Below, piece after piece: positions 1 through 8,903 of a stretch of DNA of 64,000 bases. Each line of letters begins with the position of its first letter. Within the stretch, counting starts at the first letter, position 1. The notes beneath the pieces were generated by a model. It saw nothing but the letters and a program-made list of their open reading frames with translations. It ran no database searches and had not been told where the DNA came from. Source of the DNA: Streptococcus mitis (GTDB lineage: Bacteria > Bacillota > Bacilli > Lactobacillales > Streptococcaceae). The stretch is taken from assembly GCF_013305725.1 (NCBI RefSeq), contig NZ_CP047883.1, positions 909,001 through 973,000 on the forward strand, written 5' to 3'. The position numbers were made by a program, and so were the translations under genes.

Positions 1-145
1 TTGATAGCTTTCTCCAGTCATCCAAGTCATTTGACAAGGGAATACGTGTATCGAGCCAGAATTGCTCGGTCAGCTTTTCCCAAGTTGATTTGTCGATGAC
101 ATCTTCGATGGCATTCCAGTTAATGGCTTTGTAGTAAGTTTCCAT
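1..145 (-). CDS. nrdF: Ribonucleotide reductase class Ib, beta subunit (partial)
   Basis: This is the first 48 codons of a minus-strand gene cut by the window edge. The translation starts METYYKAINWN and continues with WEKLTEQFWLDTRIPLSND, the typical N-terminus of NrdF, the dimanganese/diiron radical-generating subunit that partners NrdE. The ATG at complement 145 follows an AGAG-type ribosome site. Its own promoter and an upstream terminator suggest it can be expressed apart from nrdHE. The catalytic residues lie outside the window. Confidence 0.93.
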   Translation of the reverse strand, partial: METYYKAINWNAIEDVIDKSTWEKLTEQFWLDTRIPLSNDLDDWRKLS

Positions 146-198
146 TTTGAAATCTCTTTCTGTGTTTAGTATTGCGAACTCACAATTACTTCTATTTT

Positions 199-226
199 AT
201 CATAATTCTAGAGGAGTATCTCACAA
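199..226 (-). promoter_or_regulatory. Putative nrdF promoter
   Basis: On the minus strand TTGTGA (complement 221-226) is followed after 16 bases by TATGAT (complement 199-204), about 50 bases before the nrdF ATG. The -35 box overlaps the arm of the terminator hairpin behind nrdE, so termination and re-initiation are packed into one short site. This is read from the sequence only. Confidence 0.5.
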
Positions 227-248
227 AAAGTCGGAAGCCCGACTTTTT
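225..248 (-). terminator. Hairpin terminator between nrdE and nrdF
   Basis: The arms AAAAAGTCGG and CCGACTTTTT enclose a four-base loop and give U-tracts on both strands. On the minus strand it ends or attenuates the nrdH-nrdE transcript before nrdF. Confidence 0.75.
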
Positions 249-335
249 TGTTATTTCATAGTATAGATGCTTATTCCAGTTTAGTTTTATAAATGAATCG
301 ATAGCCTGAGTAAATGTAGTTTCCTCAAGCAAAGA

Positions 336-2495
336 TTAAATCACACAGCTTTCACATTGGTTGGCACCGACTTCTCCACCATCATCTGTAAAGGTACGGA
401 CGTAGTAGATAGACTTGATTCCCTTGTTAAAGGCATAGTTACGAAGGATAGACAAGTCACGTGTCGTTTGTTTGTTTTCTTTCTTCCATTCGTAAAGTCC
501 TTTTGGAATGTCACTACGCATGAAGAGAGTGAGTGAAAGTCCTTGGTCCACGTGCTCAGTCGCAGCAGCATAAACATCAATGACCTTACGCATATCCATG
601 TCATAGGCAGAAGTGTAGTATGGAATGGTTTCTGTTGACAAGCCAGCAGCAGGGTAGTAGATTTTACCAATTTTCTTCTCTTGGCGTTCTTCGATACGTT
701 GCGTAATCGGGTGGATAGACGCAGAAACATCGTTGATGTAGCTTATAGAACCATTTGGCGCTACAGCAAGACGGTTTTGATGGTAAAGTCCATCTGCTTG
801 AACCTTGTCGCGAAGTTCAGCCCAGTCAGCAGCACTTGGGATAAAGACATCTTTGAAGAGTTCTTTAACACGGTCTGATTTTGGAACAAATTCGCCAGTT
901 ACATACTTGTCGAAGTAGCTTCCGTTAGCATAGTCTGATTTTTCAAAGTTATGGAAGGTAATACCACGTTCACGCGCGATATTGTTTGATTCTACCAAGG
1001 TCCAGTAGTTCATGAGCATGAAGTAGATGCTTGTAAATTCAACAGACTCAGGTGATCCGTATTCGATGAGTTGTTGGGCAAGGTAGCTGTGAAGTCCCAT
1101 GGCCCCAAGACCAAAGGTGTGAGCTTGACTATTTCCGTGGTCGATAGTAGGTACAGCTACGATGTGTGAACTATCTGTAACGAAAGTAAGGGCACGAACC
1201 ATAGCACGGATAGAACGACCAAAGTCAGGTGAAGTCATCATGTTGACCACGTTGGTTGAACCAAGGTTACATGAAACGTCTGTTCCCATTTGAAGAAATT
1301 CTTGAGCATCATTGATCAAGCTTGGTTCTTGAACTTGAAGAATCTCAGAACACAAGTTACTCATGATAATCTTACCATCAACAGGATTTGCACGGTTAGC
1401 CGTATCAATGTTGACTACATAAGGGTAACCAGACTCTTGTTGCAATTTAGAAATTTCCGTTTCCAAATCGCGCGCCTTGATTTTTGTCTTGCGGATATTT
1501 GGATTTGCGACCAATTCATCGTATTTTTCAGTGATGTCGATGTAGTTAAACGGTACACCGTATTCAAGCTCTACTGAGTAAGGGCTGAAGAGGTACATTT
1601 CTTCATTTTTACGAGCCAATTCGTAGAATTTATCTGGTACTACAACACCAAGTGAGAGGGTCTTTACACGAACTTTCTCATCAGCGTTTTCTTTCTTAGT
1701 TGAAAGAAAGGCGATGATATCAGGGTGAAAGACATTTAGGTAAACCACACCGGCACCTTGACGTTGACCCAATTGGTTTGAGTAAGAGAAGCTGTCTTCG
1801 AAGAGTTTCATAACAGGTACGACTCCAGAAGCTGCACCTTCATAGCCTTTGATAGGTGCACCAGCTTCACGAAGGTTGCTGAGGGTAATTCCCACACCAC
1901 CACCGATACGTGAAAGTTGAAGAGCTGAGTTGATAGAACGTCCGATAGAGTTCATATCATCAGTTACTTGGATCAGGAAACATGATACCAATTCTCCACG
2001 ACGAGCACGTCCAGCATTCAAGAAGGAAGGAGTAGCTGGTTGGTAGCGTTGGTGGATGATTTCATTGGCAATATCGATTGCAATAGCTTCATTCCCATCA
2101 GCGAAATAAAGGGCGTTAAAGAAGACACGGTCTTCCATGCTTTCAAGATAGTATTCACCGTCGTTTGTTTTCAAGGCATATTGATTGTAAAATTTATAAG
2201 CTGCCATAAAAGACTTGAATTGGAAGTTTTGGTCTTTGATAAATTGAGCCAATTCTTCCAAAAACTCTGGACGGTATTTCTTGATAAAGGCTGTTTCGAT
2301 GTAGTTGTGTTCAATGAGGTAGTTGATTTTATCTTTGATTGAATCAAAAACCATAGTGTTTGGAACTACATTTTCTTTAAAGAAGGCATCCAAGGCTTCC
2401 TTATCTTTATGAAGCATGATTTGTCCATTGACAGGACGGTTGATTTCGTTATTGAGACGGAAGTAAGTCACGTCTTCAAGATGTTTTAATCCCAT
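336..2495 (-). CDS. nrdE: Ribonucleotide reductase class Ib, alpha subunit
   Basis: The 719-residue protein has the full usual length of NrdE, which reduces ribonucleoside diphosphates to deoxy forms under aerobic conditions. It starts MGLKHLEDVTYFRLNNEIN, carries the catalytic-barrel stretches SCFLIQVTDDMNSIGRS and SNLCSEILQV, and ends with the redox-shuttle tail NQCESCVI, whose cysteines accept electrons from NrdH. It lies 80 bases downstream of nrdH on the same strand. It is probably cotranscribed with nrdH and controlled by NrdR through the boxes near 2865-2922. Confidence 0.97.
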   Translation of the reverse strand: MGLKHLEDVTYFRLNNEINRPVNGQIMLHKDKEALDAFFKENVVPNTMVFDSIKDKINYLIEHNYIETAFIKKYRPEFLEELAQFIKDQNFQFKSFMAAYKFYNQYALKTNDGEYYLESMEDRVFFNALYFADGNEAIAIDIANEIIHQRYQPATPSFLNAGRARRGELVSCFLIQVTDDMNSIGRSINSALQLSRIGGGVGITLSNLREAGAPIKGYEGAASGVVPVMKLFEDSFSYSNQLGQRQGAGVVYLNVFHPDIIAFLSTKKENADEKVRVKTLSLGVVVPDKFYELARKNEEMYLFSPYSVELEYGVPFNYIDITEKYDELVANPNIRKTKIKARDLETEISKLQQESGYPYVVNIDTANRANPVDGKIIMSNLCSEILQVQEPSLINDAQEFLQMGTDVSCNLGSTNVVNMMTSPDFGRSIRAMVRALTFVTDSSHIVAVPTIDHGNSQAHTFGLGAMGLHSYLAQQLIEYGSPESVEFTSIYFMLMNYWTLVESNNIARERGITFHNFEKSDYANGSYFDKYVTGEFVPKSDRVKELFKDVFIPSAADWAELRDKVQADGLYHQNRLAVAPNGSISYINDVSASIHPITQRIEERQEKKIGKIYYPAAGLSTETIPYYTSAYDMDMRKVIDVYAAATEHVDQGLSLTLFMRSDIPKGLYEWKKENKQTTRDLSILRNYAFNKGIKSIYYVRTFTDDGGEVGANQCESCVI

Positions 2496-2575
2496 AAAAT
2501 TTCCCTTATCTAATTACAAAAGAAAGGCTTCTAAGTTAGCCCTAGAAGCAGTTTCTTCTGGATGATGTACTAAGA

Positions 2576-2794
2576 TTATGCTAGTTGTTTCAGTTTTCCT
2601 GGTTGGAAACCTGAAAAGACTTCAGTTGGTGTTTGGATAACAGGAGCTGCGCTGAAACCGAGCTCTTTAACTTGATCGATGTACTCAGGTTGCTCATCAA
2701 GATTGATTTCACGATAAGCGACATTATTACTGTCCAAGAAACGTTTTGTCATCTTACATTGGACACAGTTGTTTTTAGAATAAACGGTTACCAT
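2576..2794 (-). CDS. nrdH: Glutaredoxin-like protein NrdH
   Basis: This 72-residue thioredoxin-fold protein starts MVTVYSKNNCVQCKMTKRF, with the CVQC redox motif at residues 10-13. It also has the conserved SAAPVI loop (around residue 49) and the FSGFQPGKL C-terminus typical of NrdH redoxins. It supplies electrons to NrdE. It is the first gene of the nrdH-nrdE unit, with a ribosome site (AAAGAGGAG) just before the ATG. Confidence 0.95.
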   Translation of the reverse strand: MVTVYSKNNCVQCKMTKRFLDSNNVAYREINLDEQPEYIDQVKELGFSAAPVIQTPTEVFSGFQPGKLKQLA

Positions 2795-2829
2795 TGTGTA
2801 ACTCCTCTTTCAAAATAGATTACTTTCTT

Positions 2830-2857
2830 AGTATATCAGAAAATAAATTTTTGTCAA
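2830..2857 (-). promoter_or_regulatory. Promoter of nrdH-nrdE
   Basis: On the minus strand a perfect TTGACA (complement 2852-2857) is followed after 16 bases by TATACT (complement 2830-2835), about 35 bases before the nrdH start. The NrdR boxes lie just upstream. Confidence 0.75.
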
Positions 2858-2864
2858 TGATTTG

Positions 2865-2922
2865 AAACTAAATATAGTGGTCTATTTTTCTGCTCAAGCT
2901 CACAAAACACAATATGTAGTGT
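2865..2922. promoter_or_regulatory. NrdR boxes upstream of nrdH
   Basis: ACACAATATGTAGTGT (2907-2922) fits the known NrdR box consensus closely. AAACTAAATATAGTGG (2865-2880) is a weaker copy 42 bases away, about four helical turns on the same face. NrdR is the ATP/dATP-sensing repressor of ribonucleotide reductase genes and usually binds paired boxes. A third, weaker match lies at 2968-2983. The repressor gene is not in the window. Confidence 0.75.
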
Positions 2923-3053
2923 TTGTTTTGTAAAATGATGATAATTATCCTATAAGTTGTTTTTTGAAAAACTATATCCTGTGTTTTGTTATCTAGAATA
3001 GAAGATTTTCAGCAAGTTATCTGAAAGGAAATCGAATAAATCCCATAAAATGC

Positions 3054-3082
3054 TTGAAAAAAATCCTAGAAGATGATATAAT
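3054..3082 (+). promoter_or_regulatory. Promoter of ptsH-ptsI
   Basis: TTGAAA (3054-3059), a 17-base spacer and TATAAT (3077-3082) make a strong housekeeping promoter about 60 bases before ptsH. Confidence 0.75.
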
Positions 3083-3144
3083 ACCAAATTGTAAGGGTTA
3101 TCACATATAACTCAAAAAAGAAAGAACAAAAGGAGAGTCAAACT

Positions 3145-3408
3145 ATGGCTTCTAAAGATTTCCACGTAGTGGCAGAAACAGGTATTCACGCACGTCCAGC
3201 AACATTGTTGGTACAAACTGCTAGCAAATTTGCTTCAGATATCACTCTTGAGTACAAAGGTAAATCAGTTAACCTTAAATCAATCATGGGTGTTATGAGT
3301 CTTGGTGTTGGCCAAGGTGCTGACGTAACTATCTCAGCTGAAGGTGCAGATGCAGATGACGCTATCGCTGCAATCTCAGAAACAATGGAAAAAGAAGGAT
3401 TGGCATAA
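3145..3408 (+). CDS. ptsH: Phosphocarrier protein HPr
   Basis: The 87-residue cytoplasmic protein passes phosphate from enzyme I to sugar-specific PTS permeases. The active-site His is in GIHARPAT (residue 15). The regulatory Ser46, phosphorylated by HPr kinase so that HPr can act as CcpA corepressor, is in [11 protein letters not shown]. The start ATG has an AAAGGAGAG ribosome site. ptsI follows after five bases, so the two genes form an operon. It is relevant to the window because a CcpA site lies in front of the sialic acid operon. Confidence 0.98.
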   Translation: MASKDFHVVAETGIHARPATLLVQTASKFASDITLEYKGKSVNLKSIMGVMSLGVGQGADVTISAEGADADDAIAAISETMEKEGLA

Positions 3409-3413
3409 GGAAA

Positions 3414-5147
3414 ATGACAGAAATGCTTAAAGGAATCGCAGCATCTGACGGTGTTGCAGTTGCAAAAGCATATCTACTCGTTCAACCGGATTTGTCATTC
3501 GAGACTGTTTCAGTCGAAGATACAAACGCAGAAGAGGCTCGTTTGGATGTAGCTCTTGAAGCTTCTCAAAACGAGCTTTCTCTTATCCGTGAGAAAGCTG
3601 TAGGTACGCTTGGTGAAGAAGCGGCTCAAGTTTTTGACGCTCATTTGATGGTTCTTGCTGACCCAGAATTGATTGGTCAGATTAAAGAAACAATCCGTGC
3701 TAAGAAAGTCAATGCTGAAGCAGGTCTTAAAGAAGTGACTGACATGTTTATCACTATCTTTGAAGGCATGGAAGATAACCCATACATGCAAGAACGTGCA
3801 GCGGATATCCGCGACGTGACAAAACGTGTATTGGCAAACCTTCTTGGTAAGAAATTGCCAAACCCAGCTTCTATCAATGAAGAAGTAATCGTGATTGCAC
3901 ATGACTTGACACCATCTGATACAGCTCAATTGGACAAAAACTTTGTAAAAGCTTTTGTAACAAACATCGGTGGACGTACAAGCCACTCAGCTATCATGGC
4001 ACGTACACTTGAAATTGCAGCTGTATTGGGAACAAATAACATCACTGAAGTAGTGAAAGACGGTGATATCCTTGCCGTTAACGGAATTACTGGTGAAGTG
4101 ATTATCAACCCAACAGATGAACAAGCGGCAGAATTTAAAGCAGCTGGTGAAGCTTATGCTAAACAAAAAGCTGAATGGGCACTTTTGAAGGATGCTCAAA
4201 CAGTGACTGCTGACGGTAAACACTTCGAGTTAGCTGCTAACATCGGTACTCCAAAAGACGTTGAAGGTGTTAACAACAACGGTGCAGAAGCTGTTGGACT
4301 TTACCGTACAGAGTTCTTGTACATGGATTCTCAAGACTTCCCAACTGAAGATGAGCAGTATGAAGCATACAAAGCTGTTCTTGAGGGAATGAATGGTAAA
4401 CCAGTAGTTGTTCGTACAATGGATATCGGTGGAGATAAGGAACTTCCTTACTTCGATATGCCACATGAAATGAACCCATTCCTTGGATTCCGTGCCCTTC
4501 GTATCTCTATTTCTGAAACTGGAGATGCAATGTTCCGTACACAAATCCGTGCCCTTCTTCGTGCTTCTGTTCATGGTCAATTGCGTATCATGTTCCCAAT
4601 GGTTGCTCTTTTGAAAGAATTCCGTGCAGCTAAAGCAGTTTATGAAGAAGAAAAAGCAAACCTTCTTGCTGAAGGTGTTGCAGTTGCGGATGATATCCAA
4701 GTTGGTATCATGATTGAAATCCCTGCAGCAGCGATGCTTGCAGACCAATTTGCAAAAGAAGTAGACTTCATGTCAATTGGTACAAACGACTTGATCCAAT
4801 ACTCGATGGCGGCAGACCGTATGAACGAACAAGTTTCATACCTTTACCAACCATATAACCCATCAATCCTTCGCTTGATCAACAACGTTATCAAGGCAGC
4901 TCATGCTGAAGGTAAATGGGCTGGTATGTGTGGTGAGATGGCTGGTGACCAAAAAGCTGTTCCACTTCTTGTCGGAATGGGCTTGGATGAGTTCTCTATG
5001 TCAGCAACATCTGTACTCCGTACACGTAGCTTGATGAAGAAATTGGATACTGCTAAGATGGAAGAGTACGCTAACCGTGCCCTTACAGAGTGTTCAACAA
5101 TGGAAGAAGTTCTTGAACTTCAAAAAGAATACGTTAACTTTGATTAA
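3414..5147 (+). CDS. ptsI: PTS enzyme I (phosphoenolpyruvate-protein phosphotransferase)
   Basis: The 577-residue protein transfers phosphate from phosphoenolpyruvate to HPr. The phosphohistidine signature [21 protein letters not shown] lies near residue 190. The C-terminal PEP-binding TIM barrel has [23 protein letters not shown], a Mg-binding EIPAA stretch and a catalytic Cys in [11 protein letters not shown]. Length is normal. It is the second gene of ptsHI and is followed by a strong terminator. Confidence 0.98.
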   Translation: MTEMLKGIAASDGVAVAKAYLLVQPDLSFETVSVEDTNAEEARLDVALEASQNELSLIREKAVGTLGEEAAQVFDAHLMVLADPELIGQIKETIRAKKVNAEAGLKEVTDMFITIFEGMEDNPYMQERAADIRDVTKRVLANLLGKKLPNPASINEEVIVIAHDLTPSDTAQLDKNFVKAFVTNIGGRTSHSAIMARTLEIAAVLGTNNITEVVKDGDILAVNGITGEVIINPTDEQAAEFKAAGEAYAKQKAEWALLKDAQTVTADGKHFELAANIGTPKDVEGVNNNGAEAVGLYRTEFLYMDSQDFPTEDEQYEAYKAVLEGMNGKPVVVRTMDIGGDKELPYFDMPHEMNPFLGFRALRISISETGDAMFRTQIRALLRASVHGQLRIMFPMVALLKEFRAAKAVYEEEKANLLAEGVAVADDIQVGIMIEIPAAAMLADQFAKEVDFMSIGTNDLIQYSMAADRMNEQVSYLYQPYNPSILRLINNVIKAAHAEGKWAGMCGEMAGDQKAVPLLVGMGLDEFSMSATSVLRTRSLMKKLDTAKMEEYANRALTECSTMEEVLELQKEYVNFD

Positions 5148-5154
5148 TGTCATT

Positions 5155-5184
5155 AACCTTGCAACCTAGTTGCAAGGTTTTTTT
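5155..5184 (+). terminator. Terminator of ptsHI
   Basis: The ten-base inverted repeat AACCTTGCAA / TTGCAAGGTT has a five-base loop and is followed by a U-tract. It lies just after the ptsI stop and separates it from the zinc locus. Confidence 0.9.
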
Positions 5185-5227
5185 ATAGTTTAATAGCAGA
5201 AATTTTATTAACTAGTTCATAAAATGC

Positions 5228-5280
5228 TTGACAATAAAAAAAATAGGAGTAGAATATTAACTAGTTAAATAACTAGTTAA
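5228..5280 (+). promoter_or_regulatory. Promoter and tandem AdcR operators of the first adcAII-pht unit
   Basis: TTGACA (5228-5233) and TAGAAT (5250-5255), 16 bases apart, are followed immediately by TTAACTAGTTAA (5257-5268) and ATAACTAGTTAA (5269-5280). The repeats abut each other and match the known AdcR motif TTAACYRGTTAA. AdcR is the zinc-dependent MarR-type repressor of streptococcal zinc uptake. The sites overlap the transcription start and the 5' leader, so zinc repression is expected. The second operator ends at the ribosome site. Confidence 0.85.
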
Positions 5281-5289
5281 GGAGTTTTT

Positions 5290-6207
5290 ATGAAGAAACA
5301 AAATTTGTTTTTAGTGTTGTTAAGTGTCTTTCTTTTGTGTTTAGCTGCTTGTGGGCAGAAGGAAAGCCAGTCAGGTAAAGGGATGAAAATCGTGACCAGT
5401 TTTTATCCTATCTATGCCATGGTCAAGGAAGTATCTGGTGACTTGAATGATGTTCGAATGATTCAGTCAAGTAGCGGAATTCACTCCTTCGAACCTTCAG
5501 CAAATGATATTGCAGCCATCTATGATGCAGATGTCTTTGTTTACCATTCGCATACGCTCGAATCTTGGGCAGGAAGTCTGGATCCAAATCTAAAAAAATC
5601 CAAAGTTAAGGTTTTAGAGGCTTCTGAAGGAATGACCTTAGACCGAGTCCCAGGGCTAGAAGATGTGGAAGCAGGTGATGGAGTTGATGAAAAAACGCTC
5701 TATGACCCTCATACTTGGCTAGATCCTGAAAAAGCTGGAGAAGAAGCCCAAATTATTGCTGATAAACTTTCAGAGGTTGATAGTGAACATAAAGAAACTT
5801 ATCAGAAAAATGCGCAAGCCTTTATCAAAAAAGCTCAAGAATTGACTAAGAAATTCCAGCCTAAATTTGAAAAAGCGAGTCAGAAAACCTTTGTGACACA
5901 ACATACAGCCTTTTCTTATCTAGCTAAGCGATTTGGACTCAATCAACTTGGAATCGCTGGTATCTCTCCAGAACAAGAACCAAGTCCAAGACAACTAACA
6001 GAAATTCAGGAATTTGTTAAAACCTATAAGGTTAAAACGATTTTTACAGAAAGTAATGCTTCTTCGAAAGTAGCTGAAACTCTTGTCAAATCAACAGGTG
6101 TGGGGCTTAAAACTCTGAATCCTTTAGAGGCAGACCCACAAAACGACAAAACTTATCTAGAAAACCTAGAAGACAATATGAGTATTTTAGCAGAAGAATT
6201 AAAGTGA
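5290..6207 (+). CDS. adcAII: Zinc-binding lipoprotein AdcAII (Lmb family), copy 1
   Basis: The 305-residue cluster A-I substrate-binding lipoprotein has a signal peptide ending in the lipobox LAAC (Cys about residue 21). Zinc-ligand regions include YHSHTLESW, LYDPHTWLDP and TQHTAFSYLAKRFG. It lacks the His-rich loop of AdcA. The family captures zinc, aided by Pht proteins, and delivers it to the AdcBC transporter, which is encoded elsewhere. The pht gene starts seven bases after its stop, so the two are cotranscribed. It is nearly identical to the copy at 11655 from the lipobox onward, but its signal peptide differs. Confidence 0.93.
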   Translation: MKKQNLFLVLLSVFLLCLAACGQKESQSGKGMKIVTSFYPIYAMVKEVSGDLNDVRMIQSSSGIHSFEPSANDIAAIYDADVFVYHSHTLESWAGSLDPNLKKSKVKVLEASEGMTLDRVPGLEDVEAGDGVDEKTLYDPHTWLDPEKAGEEAQIIADKLSEVDSEHKETYQKNAQAFIKKAQELTKKFQPKFEKASQKTFVTQHTAFSYLAKRFGLNQLGIAGISPEQEPSPRQLTEIQEFVKTYKVKTIFTESNASSKVAETLVKSTGVGLKTLNPLEADPQNDKTYLENLEDNMSILAEELK

Positions 6208-6214
6208 GGAAAGA

Positions 6215-8746
6215 ATGAAAATCAATAAAAAATATCTAGCTGGGTCAGCAGCAGCACTTGTTTTAAGTGTCTGTGCTTATGAACTAGGTTTGCATCAAGC
6301 TCAAACTGTAAAAGAAAATAACCGTGTTTCATATATAGATGGCAACCAACCAAGCCAAAAGGCAGAAACTTTGACACCTGATGAAGTCAGTAAAAAAGAA
6401 GGTATTAATGCCGAGCAAATTGTTATCAAGATTACGGATCAAGGTTATGTGACTTCTCATGGAGACCATTATCATTACTATAATGGCAAGGTTCCTTATG
6501 ATGCTATCATCAGTGAAGAACTTCTGATGAAAGATCCAAATTATCAGTTGAAGGATTCAGACATTGTCAATGAAATCAAGGGTGGCTATGTGATTAAGGT
6601 AGATGGTAAGTATTATGTCTATCTAAAGGATGCAGCGCATGCTGATAATGTTCGCTCAAAAGAAGAAATTACTCGTCAGAAGCAGGAACACAGTAGTAAT
6701 CACGGAGGTGGTTCTAGCGATAATGCGGTAGTAGCTGCTAGAGCTCAGGGTCGATATACAACGGATGATGGTTATATCTTTAATGCATCTGATATTATTG
6801 AGGACACGGGTGATGCTTATATCGTTCCTCATGGCAATCATTTCCACTATATTCCTAAGAGTGACTTGTCTGCCAGTGAATTAGCTGCTGCTCGAGCCTT
6901 CCTAGCTGGAAAAACCAATCAGCCAAGCTCAGTTGGGTATCGTCCTTCAACAAATTCTTCTAGCAGTAGCTCATCAGATACATCGAATAGTAGTTCATAT
7001 GGACAAACGAATCAAAGCAATGTTGAGGCAAATACCAGAAGATGGACTCCAACTGTTAGCCCACAAGTGGATAATAGTTATCAAGCAAGTCCAAGTGAAG
7101 ACGTATCTAGTCTCTTGAAACAACTTTATGCCTTGCCACTTAGTCAACGACATGTGGAATCAGATGGACTTGTCTTTGATCCAGCGCAGATTACCAGAAA
7201 AACTGCGAATGGTGTTGCAGTGCCTCACGGAGACCATTATCACTTTATCCCTTATTCTCAAATGTCTGATTTAGAACAGAAGATTGCGAGAATGATTTCT
7301 GAAAATTATCAAGGAAATCATACTACTGCAGGTGGTAAAGAATTAAAACCAATTCCGAATCCAAGCCTTCCAAAACCAATTCCATCTCCTGTTTTGCCAG
7401 CTCTTAGCTTAAAACCTTTGAAACCTATTGTAAAGCCGGCTCCTACTCCAAATCCTAAAATAGACTCAAATTCTTCTTTGGTTAGTCAGCTGGTACGAAA
7501 AGTTGGAGAAGGATATGTTTTCGAAGAAAAAGGAATCTCACGCTATGTCTTTGCGAAAGATTTACCATCTGAAACTGTTAAAAATCTTGAAAGCGAGTTA
7601 TCAAAACAAGAGAGTGTATCACACGCTTTAACTGCTAAAAAAGAAAAAGTTGCTCCTCGTGACCAAGAATTTTATGATAAAGCATATAATCTGTTGGCTG
7701 AGGCTCATAAAGCCTTGTCTGAAAATAAAGGTCGCGTTTCTGATTTCCAAGCCTTAGACAAATTAGCAGAACGCTTGAATGATGAATCTTCTAATAAAGG
7801 AAAATTGGTAGATGATTTATTGGCATTCCTAGCGCCAATTACTCATCCAGAGCGACTTGGCAAACCAAATTCTCAGATTGAGTATACCGAAAATGAGGTC
7901 CGCATTGCTCAATTAGCTGATAAGTATACAACGTCAGATGGTTACATTTTTGACGAACATGATATTATCAGTGATGAAGGAGATGCCTATGTAACGCCTC
8001 ATATGGGACATAGTCACTGGATTGGAAAAGACAGCCTTTCTGATAAGGAAAAAGCTGCAGCTCAATCTTATACTAAAGAAAAAGGAATTTTACCTCCGTC
8101 AGCAGACGCAGATGCTCAAGCAAATCCAACTGGAGATAGTGCAGCGGCCATTTACAATCGTGTGAAAGGTGAGAAACGAATTCCACTCGTTCGACTTCCA
8201 TACATGGTTGAGCATACAGTTGAGATTAAAAATGGTAATTTAATTATTCCTCACAAGGATCATTACCATAACATTAAATTTGCTTGGTTTGATGATCACT
8301 CATACAAAGCTCCAAATGGCTATACCTTGGAAGACTTATTTGCGACAATTAAGTACTATGTTGAACATCCTGATGAACGTCCACATTCTAATGACGGATG
8401 GGGAAATGCCAGCGAGCATGTCTTAGGTAAGAAAGACCACAGTGAAGATCCCAAAAAGAACTTCAAAGCGGATGAAGAACCAGTAGAGGAAACACCTGCT
8501 GAGCCAGAAGTCCCTCAAGTAGAGACTGAAAAAGTAGAAGCCAAGCTCAAAGAAGCAGAAGCTTTACTTGCTAAAGTAACAGATGCTAGTCTGAAAGGCA
8601 ATGCGACAGAAACCCTAGCTGGTTTACGAAATAATTTGAGCCTGCAAACCATGGATAATAATGGTATCATGGCAGAAGCAGAAAAATTACTTGCGTTGTT
8701 AAAAGGTAGTAATCCTTCACCTGTAAATAAGGAAAAAACAAACTAA
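6215..8746 (+). CDS. Polyhistidine triad protein (PhtA/PhtB/PhtD type), copy 1
   Basis: The 843-residue surface protein starts MKINKKYLAGS and has a hydrophobic leader with an LxxC-like stretch (LVLSVCAYELG). It has five HxxHxH triads: HGDHYH, HGNHFH, HGDHYH, HMGHSH and HKDHYH. A Ser-rich linker lies near residue 250 and a Pro-rich linker near 370-410, followed by helical segments. Pht proteins bind zinc, help AdcAII and inhibit complement in pneumococci. The first 380 or so residues are almost identical to the next gene; the rest diverges. It is translated with adcAII from a zinc-regulated promoter. No LPXTG anchor is present. Confidence 0.92.
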   Translation: MKINKKYLAGSAAALVLSVCAYELGLHQAQTVKENNRVSYIDGNQPSQKAETLTPDEVSKKEGINAEQIVIKITDQGYVTSHGDHYHYYNGKVPYDAIISEELLMKDPNYQLKDSDIVNEIKGGYVIKVDGKYYVYLKDAAHADNVRSKEEITRQKQEHSSNHGGGSSDNAVVAARAQGRYTTDDGYIFNASDIIEDTGDAYIVPHGNHFHYIPKSDLSASELAAARAFLAGKTNQPSSVGYRPSTNSSSSSSSDTSNSSSYGQTNQSNVEANTRRWTPTVSPQVDNSYQASPSEDVSSLLKQLYALPLSQRHVESDGLVFDPAQITRKTANGVAVPHGDHYHFIPYSQMSDLEQKIARMISENYQGNHTTAGGKELKPIPNPSLPKPIPSPVLPALSLKPLKPIVKPAPTPNPKIDSNSSLVSQLVRKVGEGYVFEEKGISRYVFAKDLPSETVKNLESELSKQESVSHALTAKKEKVAPRDQEFYDKAYNLLAEAHKALSENKGRVSDFQALDKLAERLNDESSNKGKLVDDLLAFLAPITHPERLGKPNSQIEYTENEVRIAQLADKYTTSDGYIFDEHDIISDEGDAYVTPHMGHSHWIGKDSLSDKEKAAAQSYTKEKGILPPSADADAQANPTGDSAAAIYNRVKGEKRIPLVRLPYMVEHTVEIKNGNLIIPHKDHYHNIKFAWFDDHSYKAPNGYTLEDLFATIKYYVEHPDERPHSNDGWGNASEHVLGKKDHSEDPKKNFKADEEPVEETPAEPEVPQVETEKVEAKLKEAEALLAKVTDASLKGNATETLAGLRNNLSLQTMDNNGIMAEAEKLLALLKGSNPSPVNKEKTN

Positions 8747-8806
8747 TGAAAAATGGGAGTCTCGATAAAGGGGCTTTCATTTTTATTATGTATATACGAA
8801 AAATTC

Positions 8807-8860
8807 TTGACAAGCAGTACTAAAAAGAGTAAACTATTAACTAGTTAATTAACTGGTTTA
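8807..8860 (+). promoter_or_regulatory. Promoter and tandem AdcR operators of the second pht gene
   Basis: TTGACA (8807-8812), a 17-base spacer and TAAACT (8830-8835) are followed by TTAACTAGTTAA (8837-8848) and TTAACTGGTTTA (8849-8860), two abutting AdcR-type boxes. The geometry matches the promoter at 5228. The second pht gene therefore has its own zinc-responsive promoter although no adcAII copy precedes it directly. Confidence 0.85.
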
Positions 8861-8903
8861 TTGTTTTATAGTGAATCAAATAGAGTTAAGAAAAGAGGAA
8901 AGA

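Noticed and set aside
8747-8790. Terminator after the first pht gene
   Set aside because: The potential arms around AAAATGGGAG and CTTTCATTTTT pair poorly, so no terminator is called although one would be expected.
8871-8903. Upstream GTG start for the phtD-like gene adding 11 residues
   Set aside because: No ribosome site precedes it, and the added residues break the conserved signal peptide start shared with the neighbouring pht gene.
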